Shown here one piece after another: positions 52,655-63,367 of a stretch of DNA of 64,000 bases; the stretch's first letter is position 1, and every line of letters starts with the position of its first letter. The notes beneath the pieces were generated by a model. It was not told the origin of the DNA, made no database searches, and worked only from the letters and a program-made list of their open reading frames with translations. This DNA is from Anaspis maculata. Taxonomy: Eukaryota > Arthropoda > Insecta > Coleoptera > Scraptiidae. The DNA lies in the NCBI GenBank assembly GCA_949128115.1, contig OX421967.1:56928855-56992854 (forward strand), given 5' to 3'. Position numbers and translations under genes: made by a program.

Positions 52655-52860
52655 TGTCAGATGGCCCAAAATCAAGATATTCGGCAAAAACCACGTTGGT
52701 GCATTTCTTGTTGATGATGGCGACATGACGCCGACATTTCCAAAAGGGGGGAAATTAGTATGTCAAAACCTAAGCCACACAGATCGTTTTAAGCTAGTTT
52801 CCAGCCAGGAAACAATTATTTCCTTATTGAGCTGATTTTTGCTCCCTGGCGCTTGGGCTA
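52655..52860. mobile_element. Partial copy of the 31249-32718 palindromic element
   Basis: About 205 bp matching 32513-32718 at nearly every base, from gctgtcagatggcccaaaat to the terminal ggcgcttgggcta. Only one arm end is present. Confidence 0.88.
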
Positions 52861-53390
52861 ATTACAAAACATCAATTTTGAGGGTAAAAAAATAATGTTT
52901 TTCATGATAAGACCGGTTTAAACACGTCTCTATCATATCAAAATTTCATAGTTATTTTTGGAATCAGAATGTGCGATATGGTCAGAAATGATACCAAACA
53001 TGTCAAAAAAAGTGTTAGGTCAGGTTTACCATAAGACTTGTGAGAAATCGCATCTCGGCCCCTTCGCAGCCGTTTGGTACGCCACTGGTCCATGACACTT
53101 TCTAGAAACTGATTGCATTGTGTTCCTCGACTTTAGTAATTATATAGTCCAGCTGCGATGGGACCGCTGCTTGTTTCAAATTCAAATCTGTTGCCGCCAC
53201 AATTTGTTCCTCCACCATAACAATAACCAGACCCATGACCAGGTTATGAAATTGTATAACCGGTGATGATATCAAAATGGCGGTACTTCCTTTACCGCTT
53301 ATAACCAATCCTCGCTCAAACGACAAGTTCTATAACCAAGTGTAACCGCGGTCATGAACGGTTACTCGCTCGAAAAAGACTAGAGTCCCA
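52861..53390. other. Unassigned intergenic sequence
   Basis: AT-rich, with repeated 'ataacca' motifs at 53215-53345 (ggttatgaaattgtataacc near 53242). The minus-strand open frame at 53102-53326 is not recognised. Confidence 0.4.
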
Positions 53391-53518
53391 CCCTAGGGAG
53401 CCTATTTCTAGGAAGGATGTGATCCGTTCCCATGTGAAGTTGCTAGGCAACCAGGGCTGTGATTGGCTGAACTGTGATCGCCTGGTGATCGCTCCCCGCT
53501 AGAAATAAGGCCCCTGGT
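53391..53518. mobile_element. Short MITE with GGGGCC-TATTTCTAG ends
   Basis: ccctagggagcctatttctag is mirrored by ctagaaataaggcccctgg. About 128 bp; includes the palindrome GTTGCTAGGCAAC (53439-53451), an X-box-like RFX motif. Confidence 0.65.
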
Positions 53519-53571
53519 CTGTAGAAACGTCAAATTGACGTCAAGCGCTATCAGCTGCCATTTGCGTGACA

Positions 53572-54076
53572 TAATAGGTTTGTTCCATCAACAGTCCCTG
53601 ACGGTCCGCGGACGTCAGCGGCATGCGCATTACGATTTTGGCGTTCCATCAAAATCTCGGACGATCCCCTGACTGATGATCCGCTGTTCCACCATCGGCT
53701 CAAACTAGTTTCGGGACGGTCAGAAAAGTTTGCGGATTTTACGGAAACTTATCGTCCGGGCTTGCGCAGCGGAATATATTTATTTGGCATCGAGCCTTCT
53801 CTGGTCAATGTTTACAAATTAATAATATGGGTTAGATTGGTGGTTTCATTATTCATTCATTTAATTTATAAAATACACGGCTTATTTCCAGCTGCAAACT
53901 GCTAAACGATAGAAAATAAGGTACCTAGCCAAGCCATTAGCCATGATTGACGGTTTGCTGTTCCATCAACGAGCAGCAGCCAGACGGAAACTGGTCCGAA
54001 GTGGGCCATGCGCATTGTTCACAGTTTGCAAACTGTCGGTGACTAGTTTGGGATTTCCGATGGAACAAACCTATTA
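53572..54076. mobile_element. 505-bp TIR element with TAATAGGTTTGTTCCATC ends
   Basis: Perfect 18-bp terminal inverted repeats at 53572-53589 and 54059-54076. It interrupts a segment whose uninterrupted form is at 50365-50378 (gcgtgac-gttg-cacacgc), which reveals the empty site. Outer TA on each end is compatible with a TA target duplication. No transposase inside. Confidence 0.85.
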
Positions 54077-54129
54077 CACACGCACACCGTATTACAGTGT
54101 TGTCAACTTGTTGTCGTGATACGAGATAT

Positions 54130-55332
54130 TAGTGATGGGCAAAACTGTTATTTTTACATAACAGATACAACCTGTTACTGTTATTTTTAAATAACAGTTA
54201 AAAATAACAGATACTGTTAATCTGTTATTTTACAAATTAACCAGGGGCCCGTTTCTCAAAACTACAAATGACAAATTACAAGTGTCGTGTGTGTGTAGTC
54301 TTGGTACTCGTCTTGGTACCTAACCCATTTTTGCAACAATCGGTCGTCAAGGTTATACATTTGTATTTTGTCGTTTGTAGTTGTATGAAACGGGCCCCAG
54401 GATTCTCAATACCATATCACAAGGCAAAAGTAACAGAACTAACTAACAACTAACGCCGGGCGTCGACGATCGGGGTAAACTGTTATTACCTAGTGTTATT
54501 TTGTATCTGTTTAGTCAGTCTATGCCTCTATGGTTCAGTTATTCACCGTTGATCGCGCCGGGCGTCGAAGAACCGGGTGAACTGTTATTTTGTATCTGTT
54601 TAGTCAGTCTATGGTTTAGTCTGTGGTTTAGCGTTCACCGTTGATCGGGCTGGGCGTCGAAGAACCGGGTAAACTAAATATTATTTTGTATAGTCTGTAC
54701 ACCGATAGAACGGACTTTTTTGAATTTCAGTGATGTAACCTATAGCAAATAAAAGCACCAAAGACTGTAACAACATGGGCGCGTCTGGAACTAATATTAG
54801 TTTTGTTCGGTTGGTAGTCTTACCCGGGCAAATTATTCCTACGCCAAGCCAATGGCATTACATTCAGCGAGTTTGACACCTACGTACGATTTCTAACCTC
54901 CATTTCTCTATGATGTTTGTTATTTTTAGTCGGCTCGGCTGTTGTGAGTGTTGAGTTGAATAAAATGAGCTTCATTCAAAAAAAAAAATTCTCATTCATT
55001 AATTGGTATTAAACTGGTGTCATTTAAAATAACCATAGCATTTAGCTGTGATTACCGGAAATAAGCAACTCTTTCTAACTGGAATACCAAATTTCGCGGG
55101 TAACGCTCGGGTCTACTTTTCAAGCGGAGGAATCTGGTGGTCCTTTCTATGAGTGTATAGAGTATATCTGTTTAGTCGTTCACTGTTGATCAGTTGATCG
55201 CGCCGGGCGTCGACGATCCGGGAAAACTGTTACTTTGTATCTGTTATATTTCAACCGAGATAACAGGTTGTTATTGTTATTTTCAAATAACAGTCGAAAA
55301 ATAACAGATAGTTAAATAACAACCCATCACTA
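54130..55332. mobile_element. Non-autonomous hAT element with 8-bp target duplication
   Basis: TAGTGATGGG at the left and its exact inverse CCCATCACTA at the right are flanked by the 8-bp direct repeat CGAGATAT (54122-54129 and 55333-55340). The TIR form and 8-bp duplication are diagnostic for hAT. The 1.2-kb interior is noncoding, with ataacag-rich ends, three gcgccgggcgtcgaagaaccgg-like repeats (near 54455, 54557, 54648, and again 55200) and a nested MITE. The empty-site equivalent is near 50418-50432. Confidence 0.9.
54244..54398. mobile_element. MITE with GGGGCCCGTTTC ends nested in the hAT element
   Basis: GGGGCCCGTTTCTCAAAACTACAA on the left is mirrored by gtagttgtatgaaacggGCCCC on the right. 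About 155 bp, no coding capacity. Confidence 0.75.
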
Positions 55333-55340
55333 CGAGATAT

Positions 55341-55869
55341 GGCAACGTCCTACTTTCACAGGTCCGGATTGTAGTGTAGTGGCCGTTGCGTTGGATGACT
55401 TTTGGCGTGATTTTTGTAATTTCGTCATAATTATGTTGTTCCAACATTATCCCCACCACCACCAAAGCTAGCTCCTCGATTTCTTGTTCCATTTATATTC
55501 ATCCACCATATTTTACTATTCACATTCGATATAAACCTCAAAACGTATAAACATAGGTGATGATTTTGCAAATGACGAATGACCTTCTCTGCGATATGAT
55601 ATGAACACTTACAACACTCTGGTACTCTGGAGATGTAAATGGAAGGATTGCACTACCCTGGGTATATCTGGTTGTCTCTAGCGCACAGGTGTCTTCAAGT
55701 AGAAATGAGTTTTACAAAATTGTCACCAAAAACTGTTGATGGGACCTTGTAATAGAGGTTCTGGGGAGCACAGAAATGTATCTAACAAAATCGTAGCTGA
55801 TCCCGAACGGCAATTATTCAATTTTTAAGATTATTAGTTGAAAATGTCTTAATAAAAATTTGGCTTCGG
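55341..55869. other. Unassigned intergenic sequence
   Basis: The flank of the hAT element (atggcaacgtcctactttca, shared with 50425) is followed by unrecognised AT-rich sequence without a credible gene. Confidence 0.4.
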
Positions 55870-56840
55870 GTTTTTTCATATTTTTAGAATAACTAAGATG
55901 TCTGAACGGTTAATTTTGCATCTCTCCCAATATCTAAAGAAATCTCTGTGGATAGATTCATACCCTTCTGTTCTAATAAAGAGTCCACGACCTCCATTGT
56001 TGAGGAACTTCAACAAGTTTTGGAGATGACATGAATTTCCGAAGCTTCTGATAACACTCTTGTCCCAAAACACTTTTATCATATATTTATGCCCTCTTCA
56101 TAAGGTCCAGCGACAACCTTTGCAGTGCTGAAACACTTTTCAACAATTTTGTTCATCGTTTTGAAGCCAGACACAAACGGAATCACTCAAAGTACTCCCA
56201 CATTTTCTACGTTTTCCGGATCAGTAAGGCCTTTGGAAGTTAAGACCTAAGACCTTTACCGCTCTCCTTTGGAAGTTTTCGGCAGGTGTTCCTTCTGAAT
56301 ATCTCGTCGTGGTAACTTTTGGCCACTAAGTTCAACTTCTTGGGCCAACAGCAAAACTTCATCACGCCAAAGTATCAGCACAAGATCATTCCAAAACAAA
56401 TGGTTCACTAACCCTTGAAAAGATGCAACTCTGGAATGATGCAAAGTCTTTTTCGAAAAAAGGGGGGGTTGATTGAGCTTGTGACACTCTTTTGAAAACT
56501 TCTTTCTTTCTTCAGAGCAAAATTTCTCATTAATGCGCTTTCAAATCTTCATAAGTCTCCATACTCGTAACCATTTTTTTTTCTGTTTTCTTCACAAACC
56601 TCATTTCAACGTCATTTTATCGAATTTCCCTCGTAAGTCTTTTAGAGTGATAAAGCAGTACGGGGATGGTTGCCGTGTAGCCATTCGCTGGTCATTGATC
56701 AAGAGAATAAGTTCAATATCCGAAACAAATTTAAACCCAAGTCCATTGATGTTGGTCATTTGAAACATCAACTCGATATTTTCATATAGGTTTTTTTTCA
56801 CCTGGGGTACAATGCAAACCAGTGGCGCCGAACTCATAAA
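55870..56840 (-). pseudogene. Decayed ORF of a multicopy arthropod gene family, several frames
   Basis: Read on the minus strand from 56837, fragments occur in collinear order but in different frames with stops: ENIELMFQMTNINGLGFKFVSDIELI, then PSPYCFITLKDLRGKF, LVNHLFWNDLVLIL, IPFVSGFKTMNKIVEKCFS, and last GRGLFIRTEGYESIHRDFFRYWERCKIN. The order and the S-I-H-x-D-F-x-x-Y-W-E-R-x-K-I-N ending recall a repetitive, probably transposon-associated protein found in many insect and cnidarian genomes. I cannot name the family. It is not expressed as an intact protein. Confidence 0.45.
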
Positions 56841-57409
56841 AAGTTACTATGGCGAAGAAAATTTCAGACCCCCCCCCTATTTCTATGCTACGGTCGGGCC
56901 GGGTGGCCCAAGAGCCCCCCATGCAGTTAGCGCCGCAGGCGAAATTTTGTCCGGAATAATAATAATGACAATAATAAGCAAAAAAAAGGGAAGCCGCTGA
57001 CTAAATTGTCCTCATTATCTTTTCAAATCTGGAAATTTTCGACAACTCTCAAAAATAACCCTTTAGGCACCTACATGGATGACATGGGCTTAATTTCAAG
57101 TTTAGGAACTCTGGCAGAAAATATTGCTGCGTAGTTTGTGGGTAAGTAAAAGGTAGATAGAACCCTCTTGTTAAATTGGGCCCCAGTTTTATCAAGAGTA
57201 ATAAAACTAACTCACCTGATATTCCATATTAATAGTATGTAGTGTGCAGTGCAGCGCAATGTAGCTAGGCACAAACCTCGAAAGTATTTTGTGAGATCGT
57301 AAGATCGTAAGATCGTAATATTTTCCTAGTACATTTACTTGGCTGTTGAAGTCCGTATGATCAAAAACTTTTTGCCCCTAGTCTGGAGTGCTATGAAATT
57401 ATCATTTTA
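56841..57409. other. Unassigned intergenic sequence with poly-C patch
   Basis: Includes a C9 run near 56870, an agttagcgccgcaggcgaaattttg piece, ataataatgacaataataag and a triple aagatcgt at 57295-57320. No gene seen. Confidence 0.4.
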
Positions 57410-58235
57410 TACAGGGTGTCCGAGGTTTAAATCCGGAAACTTCAGCAATCAATAAGGAATTGAAAAATAATGAGACTTTGTTCAAAAAAATGTTTTCAAA
57501 AATTGAAAATAACGAAGATATAGCCCTTCAAAGTTGGATTCAAAAACCATTTTTCTGAAATAACTCTTACACCGTTCAACCGATTTTGTCCAAATTTAAC
57601 ACAGAGGATCCCACAATACATTTATATCAATAGCTTGAAATGACTTTTCCCAAGTGACTCCAGTGGCGTAGATATTGGAAGGTTTACCCCTCAAAACTCC
57701 TCTATTTTTCACGCAAATCAAAATTTTAAGAAAGCGACCCAAATTCTTGATGCTGTATTCAATTCAAAGAAAAAAGTTACTTCTAGTGAATTTTGATTTG
57801 AGGCTTTGTTTTTGAGATATTTGAGTTTGAAAATTCCAAACACAAATCTAAATATAAAAATGCTGAAAATTCTATTCACTAGGCTAACGAAGCCTCAAAT
57901 CAAAATTTATTGGGAGTAACTTTTTCTTTTAAATTAAATGCAGAAGCAATAACTCGGATTGCTTCCTCAAAATCTTCATTGGCGTAGAAAATAGGGGCGA
58001 TAATATGAGTGGTTCCTCCAATATCTACGCCACTGGACTGCTTTTGGAATTTTCAAACTCAAATAATATCTCAAAAACGAAGCCTCAAATCAAAATTAAC
58101 CAAGAGTAACTTTTTCTTTGGAATTGAATGCAAAAACAATAATTTGGATCGTTTTCTCAAAATCTTCATTGGCGTAGAAAATAGAGGGGATAATATGAGT
58201 AGCTCCCCTAATATCTACGCCACTTCACAGTGGTC
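57410..58235. mobile_element. Second copy of the TACAGGGTG-island left arm
   Basis: Starts tacagggtgtccgaggttta and follows 4866-5480 closely (the same blocks, including ccagtggcgtagatattgg and cgaagcctcaaatcaaaat), then repeats 'ggcgtagaaaatag.ggggataatatgagt' twice. About 825 bp. It has no recognised right end and no coding capacity. Confidence 0.8.
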
Positions 58236-58254
58236 CAGAATTCGGAAAATCTGG

Positions 58255-59215
58255 CCAAAAATCTGAAACTCATCTAACTTGTTCAGAACAAAATCGTAAA
58301 TACAGAAAAAATCAATAAAAAAATCTTATTGGAAAATGGGGTAATTTTGAGGGGGCTAAATTCAAAATAAATTCAAAAAATTTCAAAACTCATCCAACTG
58401 GTTTATAATAAAGTTGTGATTACAGAAAAAAAAATCAAAAAATTCTTATTGCAAAATGGGGTTGATTTTGAGGGGGTTGAAGTGAAAATAAATTCGAAAA
58501 AATCTGAAACTCATGACACTGATCCACAATAAGGTCGTGATTACAGAAAAAATTATTAAAAAAATCTCATTGCAAAATGGGGTTGATTTTGAGGGGGTCC
58601 AAATCGAAATAAATTAGAAAAATTCTGGAACTTTTGAAGCTAGTCCATAATAAGGTCGTGGTTGCAATAATAGTAATCGAAAAAATCTTATTAGAAAATT
58701 GGGTTGATTTTAGGGGGTTGAAATCGAAATAAATGAGAAAATTGTGATACTCATGAAGCTGGTCCGTGATCACAGATGAAATAATCGTGATTAGCATTTA
58801 TCCCCAAAGTGAAAGAAAAATGGTAGAAAAAGAAAAACTACTATCAATGCAATAATAGGCAAGCTGCGGCATTATAGTATTCTTATTCAAAACTGGGTTG
58901 ATTTGAGGGGGATAAAATCGAAAAGAATTAGAAAAATTCTGAAACTCCAGGGACTGATCCATAATAATGAGGTCATTATCACAGGCAAATTAATTGAAAA
59001 CACCGCATCGTAGGATGAGGTCTTGAGGGGTTTCAATTAATTAGAAATAAATTGGAAAAACTCTGAAACTTATGAACCTAGATAGTAAGGTCACGATTCC
59101 AGGAAAAATTAATGAAAGAATCTCATTGAAAAATTAAGTTGATTTTAAGAGGGTTGAAATCGAAATAAATCAGAAAGTTCTGGTCTTTATGGACCTGGTC
59201 CATAATAAAGAGAAA
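58255..59215. repeat. Tandem array of about 120 bp (about eight copies)
   Basis: The unit is 'ctgaaactcatgaa.ctggtc', 'cataataaggtcgtgattac', 'agaaaaaataatcaaaaaaa', 'tcttattgcaaaatggggtt', 'gattttgagggggttgaaat'. Starts lie near 58263, 58383, 58504, 58625 and 58745, then more diverged copies follow. Related phrases occur at 5790-6080 and 11640-11850 inside the island. Confidence 0.85.
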
Positions 59216-60420
59216 TAATTATATTTAATCACTATTATAAATGGAGAAACATGTAAGTATACGATTAACAGCACTGACTCGTATACCTACTCACTCATGC
59301 CGTCTGCAATAATGTTCAAAAGGGCAGAACGGCAGTTTTCCAATCCATGATAGCACCCTCGACAAGATCATTTGTGATACTACCGGTTATCCCTTTTTCG
59401 CAGCTCCGATAGATAAAAATTAGGAAAGAGTGACCAATGTATCTGTCATCACGGTAGATTTGATGATAAACTAAATTCTATGGAAGGTCAGGGAGTCCAG
59501 AAAATGTTAAAAAAAGGTAACCCTAGAGTCCGTACATGATGTGATGAACGACTGTCCATTTTTTTTGCAAATTCGGCCTTATAAAGGACCGAGGAAACAC
59601 AGTCCTTCAAAATTTCAATTTAATCTTGGTTTTTCAACTAATAAATTATAAACGCGTTGCCAAATTGGATTCTAGGTTGACACAACAATGTTTTGAGTGA
59701 ATATCTAAGGAAATTAGCTAAATTGCAACAGATTTGAACAAGATATTCACAATTTAAGGGACTGAAGGGAAGGGTCACAAAAAAGGTCGAATTTCAAAAA
59801 TCCAGAGATAGGTAGTGATAAAAAGATATGCCGTCATCATGTTCATTTCACAAAACGTAACGTTTTCTCTCTCGATAAGTACCTAACTATTTTTTTCATC
59901 TTACTCTAAAATGCACAGATGCACGGCATGCACCACATCGGAAAAAAAAGATTATTTGCCAATGGAGCACTTTCGAGCAAAAACTGTTCACACTACTTCA
60001 TTCATGGAATGTTGTAGTATCTCTTAGGGTATAAATCTCAGTGGGGTTGTGTGGCGACTTTCTTGTATTTCTCAGGGAACTTTTCAAAAACTCGAAAAAT
60101 CAAATATATAAATAATAATAATATTGAATATTTTCAAATTTGTTTTTAGACCGACCATATATGTCAAACTAAAGGACTTCCTTTGAAGATCATTTTGTGA
60201 AAGTTGCAAAGCCGCAGTGTAATTATTAAGCTAGCACTCATTCTTTAAACTTTGCGAGCAAAATAGGGTAGCTTTTGACTCCAAAAAAATTAGTAACTTT
60301 GAGGGGTCAGAACAGGTGAGTACCTGGAACAAAGTAACTCATATTCCAGAAAAGACTACCTACACTATTTCTTCACGTGCCCACAAAATATGAAAGTCAT
60401 GCAAAATACTTGTAAAATTT
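59216..60420. other. AT-rich intergenic sequence, no gene seen
   Basis: No repeat family, TIR or credible open frame was recognised over this 1.2 kb. Confidence 0.5.
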
Positions 60421-60424
60421 GATT

Positions 60425-61344
60425 TTTGGCCGCATTTATTGAATTTCAGACCACTGTGCACTTGTCAGTAAGCAAGATAGTAAGCAATGGTAATTTCGTC
60501 TGTTTTGCCCCCATGGATGTGGAGTTATTGCCAAAAATGGTGAAATTTTGGCTACCGCTACAAATTCCAATGGTGTTTTTAAAGTTGTTGTCCTGCCGCC
60601 GAAGTTTGCAATAGTTTCGGTCGAATGCTCGGTGGATGACCTGTGGCATAAAAGGTTGGGTCACTTGAAAAAAATAAAGGACATGACTCGGTTGATGAAG
60701 GAAAATTTAGTTACAGGATACGAGTTGAAGAAATGTAGTACGGAACCGTGCTCATCTTGTGTAAAAAGCAAACACCAAAAAAGTCCGTTCAAGCTGAGCA
60801 AAAAAAAAACGAAAATCTGCTCCAAATGGTCCATCCCGATGTCTGTGGTTCCATGTAAACAATTTTGATTGGTGGGGCTCGCTACTTTATCACGTTCATA
60901 GATGGCTGTTCCAGAAAAGTAGATATTTGTCAATTTTTTGGAAAACAAGAGTGACGTCCCGAAAATTTTGGAGATTTTCAAAAATTACGTAGAAAATCAG
61001 AAGAGTCGAAAAATGAAGTGCCTGCGTACCGATAATGGAACAGAGTACCTACCTATCTGAACAGACAAGTCGAGTCGTTGTTGCAGAAGTCCGGTGTCCG
61101 CCACGAAACCACAACACCGTATTCGCCTCAGCAAAATGGTCTAGCTGAGAGGTTCAATCGAGCCATTGTTGAAAAAGCAAGAACGATGTTGGTCGAGGCG
61201 AATCTCCCGACCGAATATTGGGCTGAGGCTGTTTCTACAGCTGTTCTTTTCGCCCTTCCCTTCTATTCACCCGGACGGAAAGCACACGAAATCCAAATGA
61301 TCATCGGATGCTTTTATGGAGTAGGTATTGAGATAACTTGTTGA
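60425..61344 (+). pseudogene. Broken Ty1/copia pol fragment (GAG-pre-integrase and integrase)
   Basis: Plus-strand pieces in more than one frame. First a GAG-pre-integrase segment with DLWHKRLGHL and CSTEPCSSCVKSKHQ (the HHCC zinc motif of copia integrase). Then the DDE core around LRTDNGTEY, with a stop soon after, and HETTTPYSPQQNGLAERFNR with the catalytic Glu region, then YWAEAVSTA. Reverse transcriptase, RNase H and most of gag are absent. Frame changes and stops show it is dead. No LTR pair was identified. Confidence 0.85.
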
Positions 61345-61741
61345 GGCGAACAGCACGACTAACACGAGAGAATGGACGCATTGGGCTGGCGGACGTGATT
61401 TCTGAACGTAGCCCTGCATCTTGTGCGCAACTGCGCAGGCGCACACACAGTGGGTAATGGGCAGGGTGGCACTGGTGGCGTCTATGCTGGTGGCCAGGGA
61501 CCTGTTACAATATGGTGGCATTTCGTCGTGTTTGTGCTGTGCCTACAATGAAGTTACAATTTTGTTCATTCTGAATTCCCTCTGAAAACATCAAAATCAA
61601 CTTAATATTTACCTCTACATCCTATCGAGGTGAGCAGTTACCCACCCACTTGAATTATTTATCTGAACTGCTTTTAGTCAGAACTGGATTTTAAATCCAC
61701 ATAAAATGTAGTTGAAATACAATTCCAGGTCGTCGTCAGTC
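61345..61741. other. Region upstream of the zinc-finger gene
   Basis: A GC-richer stretch (61370-61520) of unknown origin follows the copia fragment, then AT-rich sequence. A candidate splice acceptor (aattccag) ends at 61728, 13 bp before the ATG, suggesting a noncoding upstream exon. No promoter motif can be pointed to. Confidence 0.4.
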
Positions 61742-63367
61742 ATGGCTGAAATACATCGGTGTCAACAATGTTCACATGAGTTTGAACTCAAGTTTCAACT
61801 AGAACACCACGCGCAAAGGGCCCATAAAAATGTTTACGCGGCAGAACTGTTCCATGCCATCGTAGAACCGGAGCAGTTTTCGTGCATTTGCTGCGAATTC
61901 AAGGGTTATTACGACTGGGACTTGTACGAACACTGCAAACACAAACATCACGGTAGGATCGACGACGGCAACATTGAACGTGGCCCATTTTGCGATGAAG
62001 AATTTTATAAATTCCGATGCGATTTTTGCCTATTCAAGTCCGATTTCGCATTGCTGTTGGTGAAACACACGGATTCCCATCTGTTGGCAGCAATGCCTGC
62101 AACACCACCACACGTCGAAGCAGTTGACTTTGTCGGAGATTGTCCACCTACGAAAGGTTGGAGAAAAAACAAGTTGAAGAACAATTCTAAAAAGCACATG
62201 TCGGCTCATGCTTTCCATGAAAAGATCAAGAGCTTTGAATGTGCAAAATGTTCATATAAATCCAAAAGGAAGAGCGATTTGAAGAGTCACATTTTGATAC
62301 ATGCGGCTGCTGAAGACATCGATTGGTTTGAATGTGATAAATGTTCGTTTAAAACCAAGTATAAAAATAGCTTAAAAGGACACATGTTGAAACATGCTAC
62401 CGCCGAAGACATCGTTTGGTTCCAATGTACAAAGTGTTCATTTAATTCCAAACAAAAATGCGTTTTAAAAAACCACATGTTGAGACATGCCGCCGCTGAA
62501 GACATCGTTTGGTTTAAATGTGATGAGTGCTCATTTAAAACCAAGCACAATCATAGTTTAAAAAAACACATGCTGAAACATGCTAGCGCTGAGGACATCA
62601 TTTGGTTTGAATGTGATAAATGTTCATATAAAACCAAGCAAAAAAATAATTTAAAAGGACACATGTTGCAACATGCTACCGCTGAAGACATCGATTGGTT
62701 CCAATGTGCAAAGTGTTCATATAAATCCAAACATAATGTGAGTTTAAAAAGGCACAACATGCTGACACATACTGCCATTGAAGACATCGTTTCAAGCACC
62801 GTTTGGTTCCAATGTGCAAAGTGTTCATATAAATCAAACAGAAAATCGCATTTGAATGTCCACATGTTGAGACATGCTACCGCTGAAGACATCCATTGGT
62901 TTGAATGTGCGAAGTGTTCATTCAAATCCAAACTTAAGGGTGGTTTAAAAAGCCACATGTTGAGACATGCCGCCGCCGAAGACATTGTTTGGTTTGAATG
63001 TGATAAATGTTCATTTAAAACCAAGCATAATTATAGTTTAAAAGGACACATGTTGAAACATGCTACCGCCGAAGACATCGATTGGTTCCAATGTGCGAAG
63101 TGTTCATTTAAATCCAAACAAAAGGGCGTTTTGAAAAGGCACATGTTGAAACATGCCGCCGCTGAAGACATCGTTTGGTTTGAATGTGATAAATGTTCGT
63201 TTAAAACCAAGCATAATAGTAGTTTGAAAATACACATGTTGAAACATGCCACCGCTGAAGACATCGATTGGTTCCAATGTGCAAAGTGTTCATTTAAATC
63301 GAAACAAAAAGGCAATTTTAAAAGGCACCTGTTGAAACATTCTACCGCTGAAGACCGATTAGTTTGA
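61742..63367 (+). CDS. C2H2 zinc-finger protein with 15 fingers
   Basis: ATG at 61742 (MAEIHRCQQC) opens 541 codons; the frame is open a little upstream, but that lacks an ATG and lies across a probable acceptor. Three diverse fingers come first (C7-H28, C48-H69, C93-H113), then a basic spacer, then twelve similar fingers from about residue 167 to 531. These have the form C-x2-C-x12-H-x3-H in a strict 93-bp (31-codon) repeat. The linker is HA(T/A)AEDI(D/V)WF rather than TGEKP. Finger 9 has a longer linker and H-x4-H. No KRAB, ZAD or BTB domain is visible. A nuclear DNA- or RNA-binding role is expected from the family; the target is unknown. Antisense open frames are shadows of the repeat. Confidence 0.88.
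   Translation: MAEIHRCQQCSHEFELKFQLEHHAQRAHKNVYAAELFHAIVEPEQFSCICCEFKGYYDWDLYEHCKHKHHGRIDDGNIERGPFCDEEFYKFRCDFCLFKSDFALLLVKHTDSHLLAAMPATPPHVEAVDFVGDCPPTKGWRKNKLKNNSKKHMSAHAFHEKIKSFECAKCSYKSKRKSDLKSHILIHAAAEDIDWFECDKCSFKTKYKNSLKGHMLKHATAEDIVWFQCTKCSFNSKQKCVLKNHMLRHAAAEDIVWFKCDECSFKTKHNHSLKKHMLKHASAEDIIWFECDKCSYKTKQKNNLKGHMLQHATAEDIDWFQCAKCSYKSKHNVSLKRHNMLTHTAIEDIVSSTVWFQCAKCSYKSNRKSHLNVHMLRHATAEDIHWFECAKCSFKSKLKGGLKSHMLRHAAAEDIVWFECDKCSFKTKHNYSLKGHMLKHATAEDIDWFQCAKCSFKSKQKGVLKRHMLKHAAAEDIVWFECDKCSFKTKHNSSLKIHMLKHATAEDIDWFQCAKCSFKSKQKGNFKRHLLKHSTAEDRLV

Noticed and set aside
60425..61521. Search for LTRs around the copia fragment
   Set aside because: No direct repeat pair starting TG and ending CA was seen on both sides; the fragment is treated as truncated.
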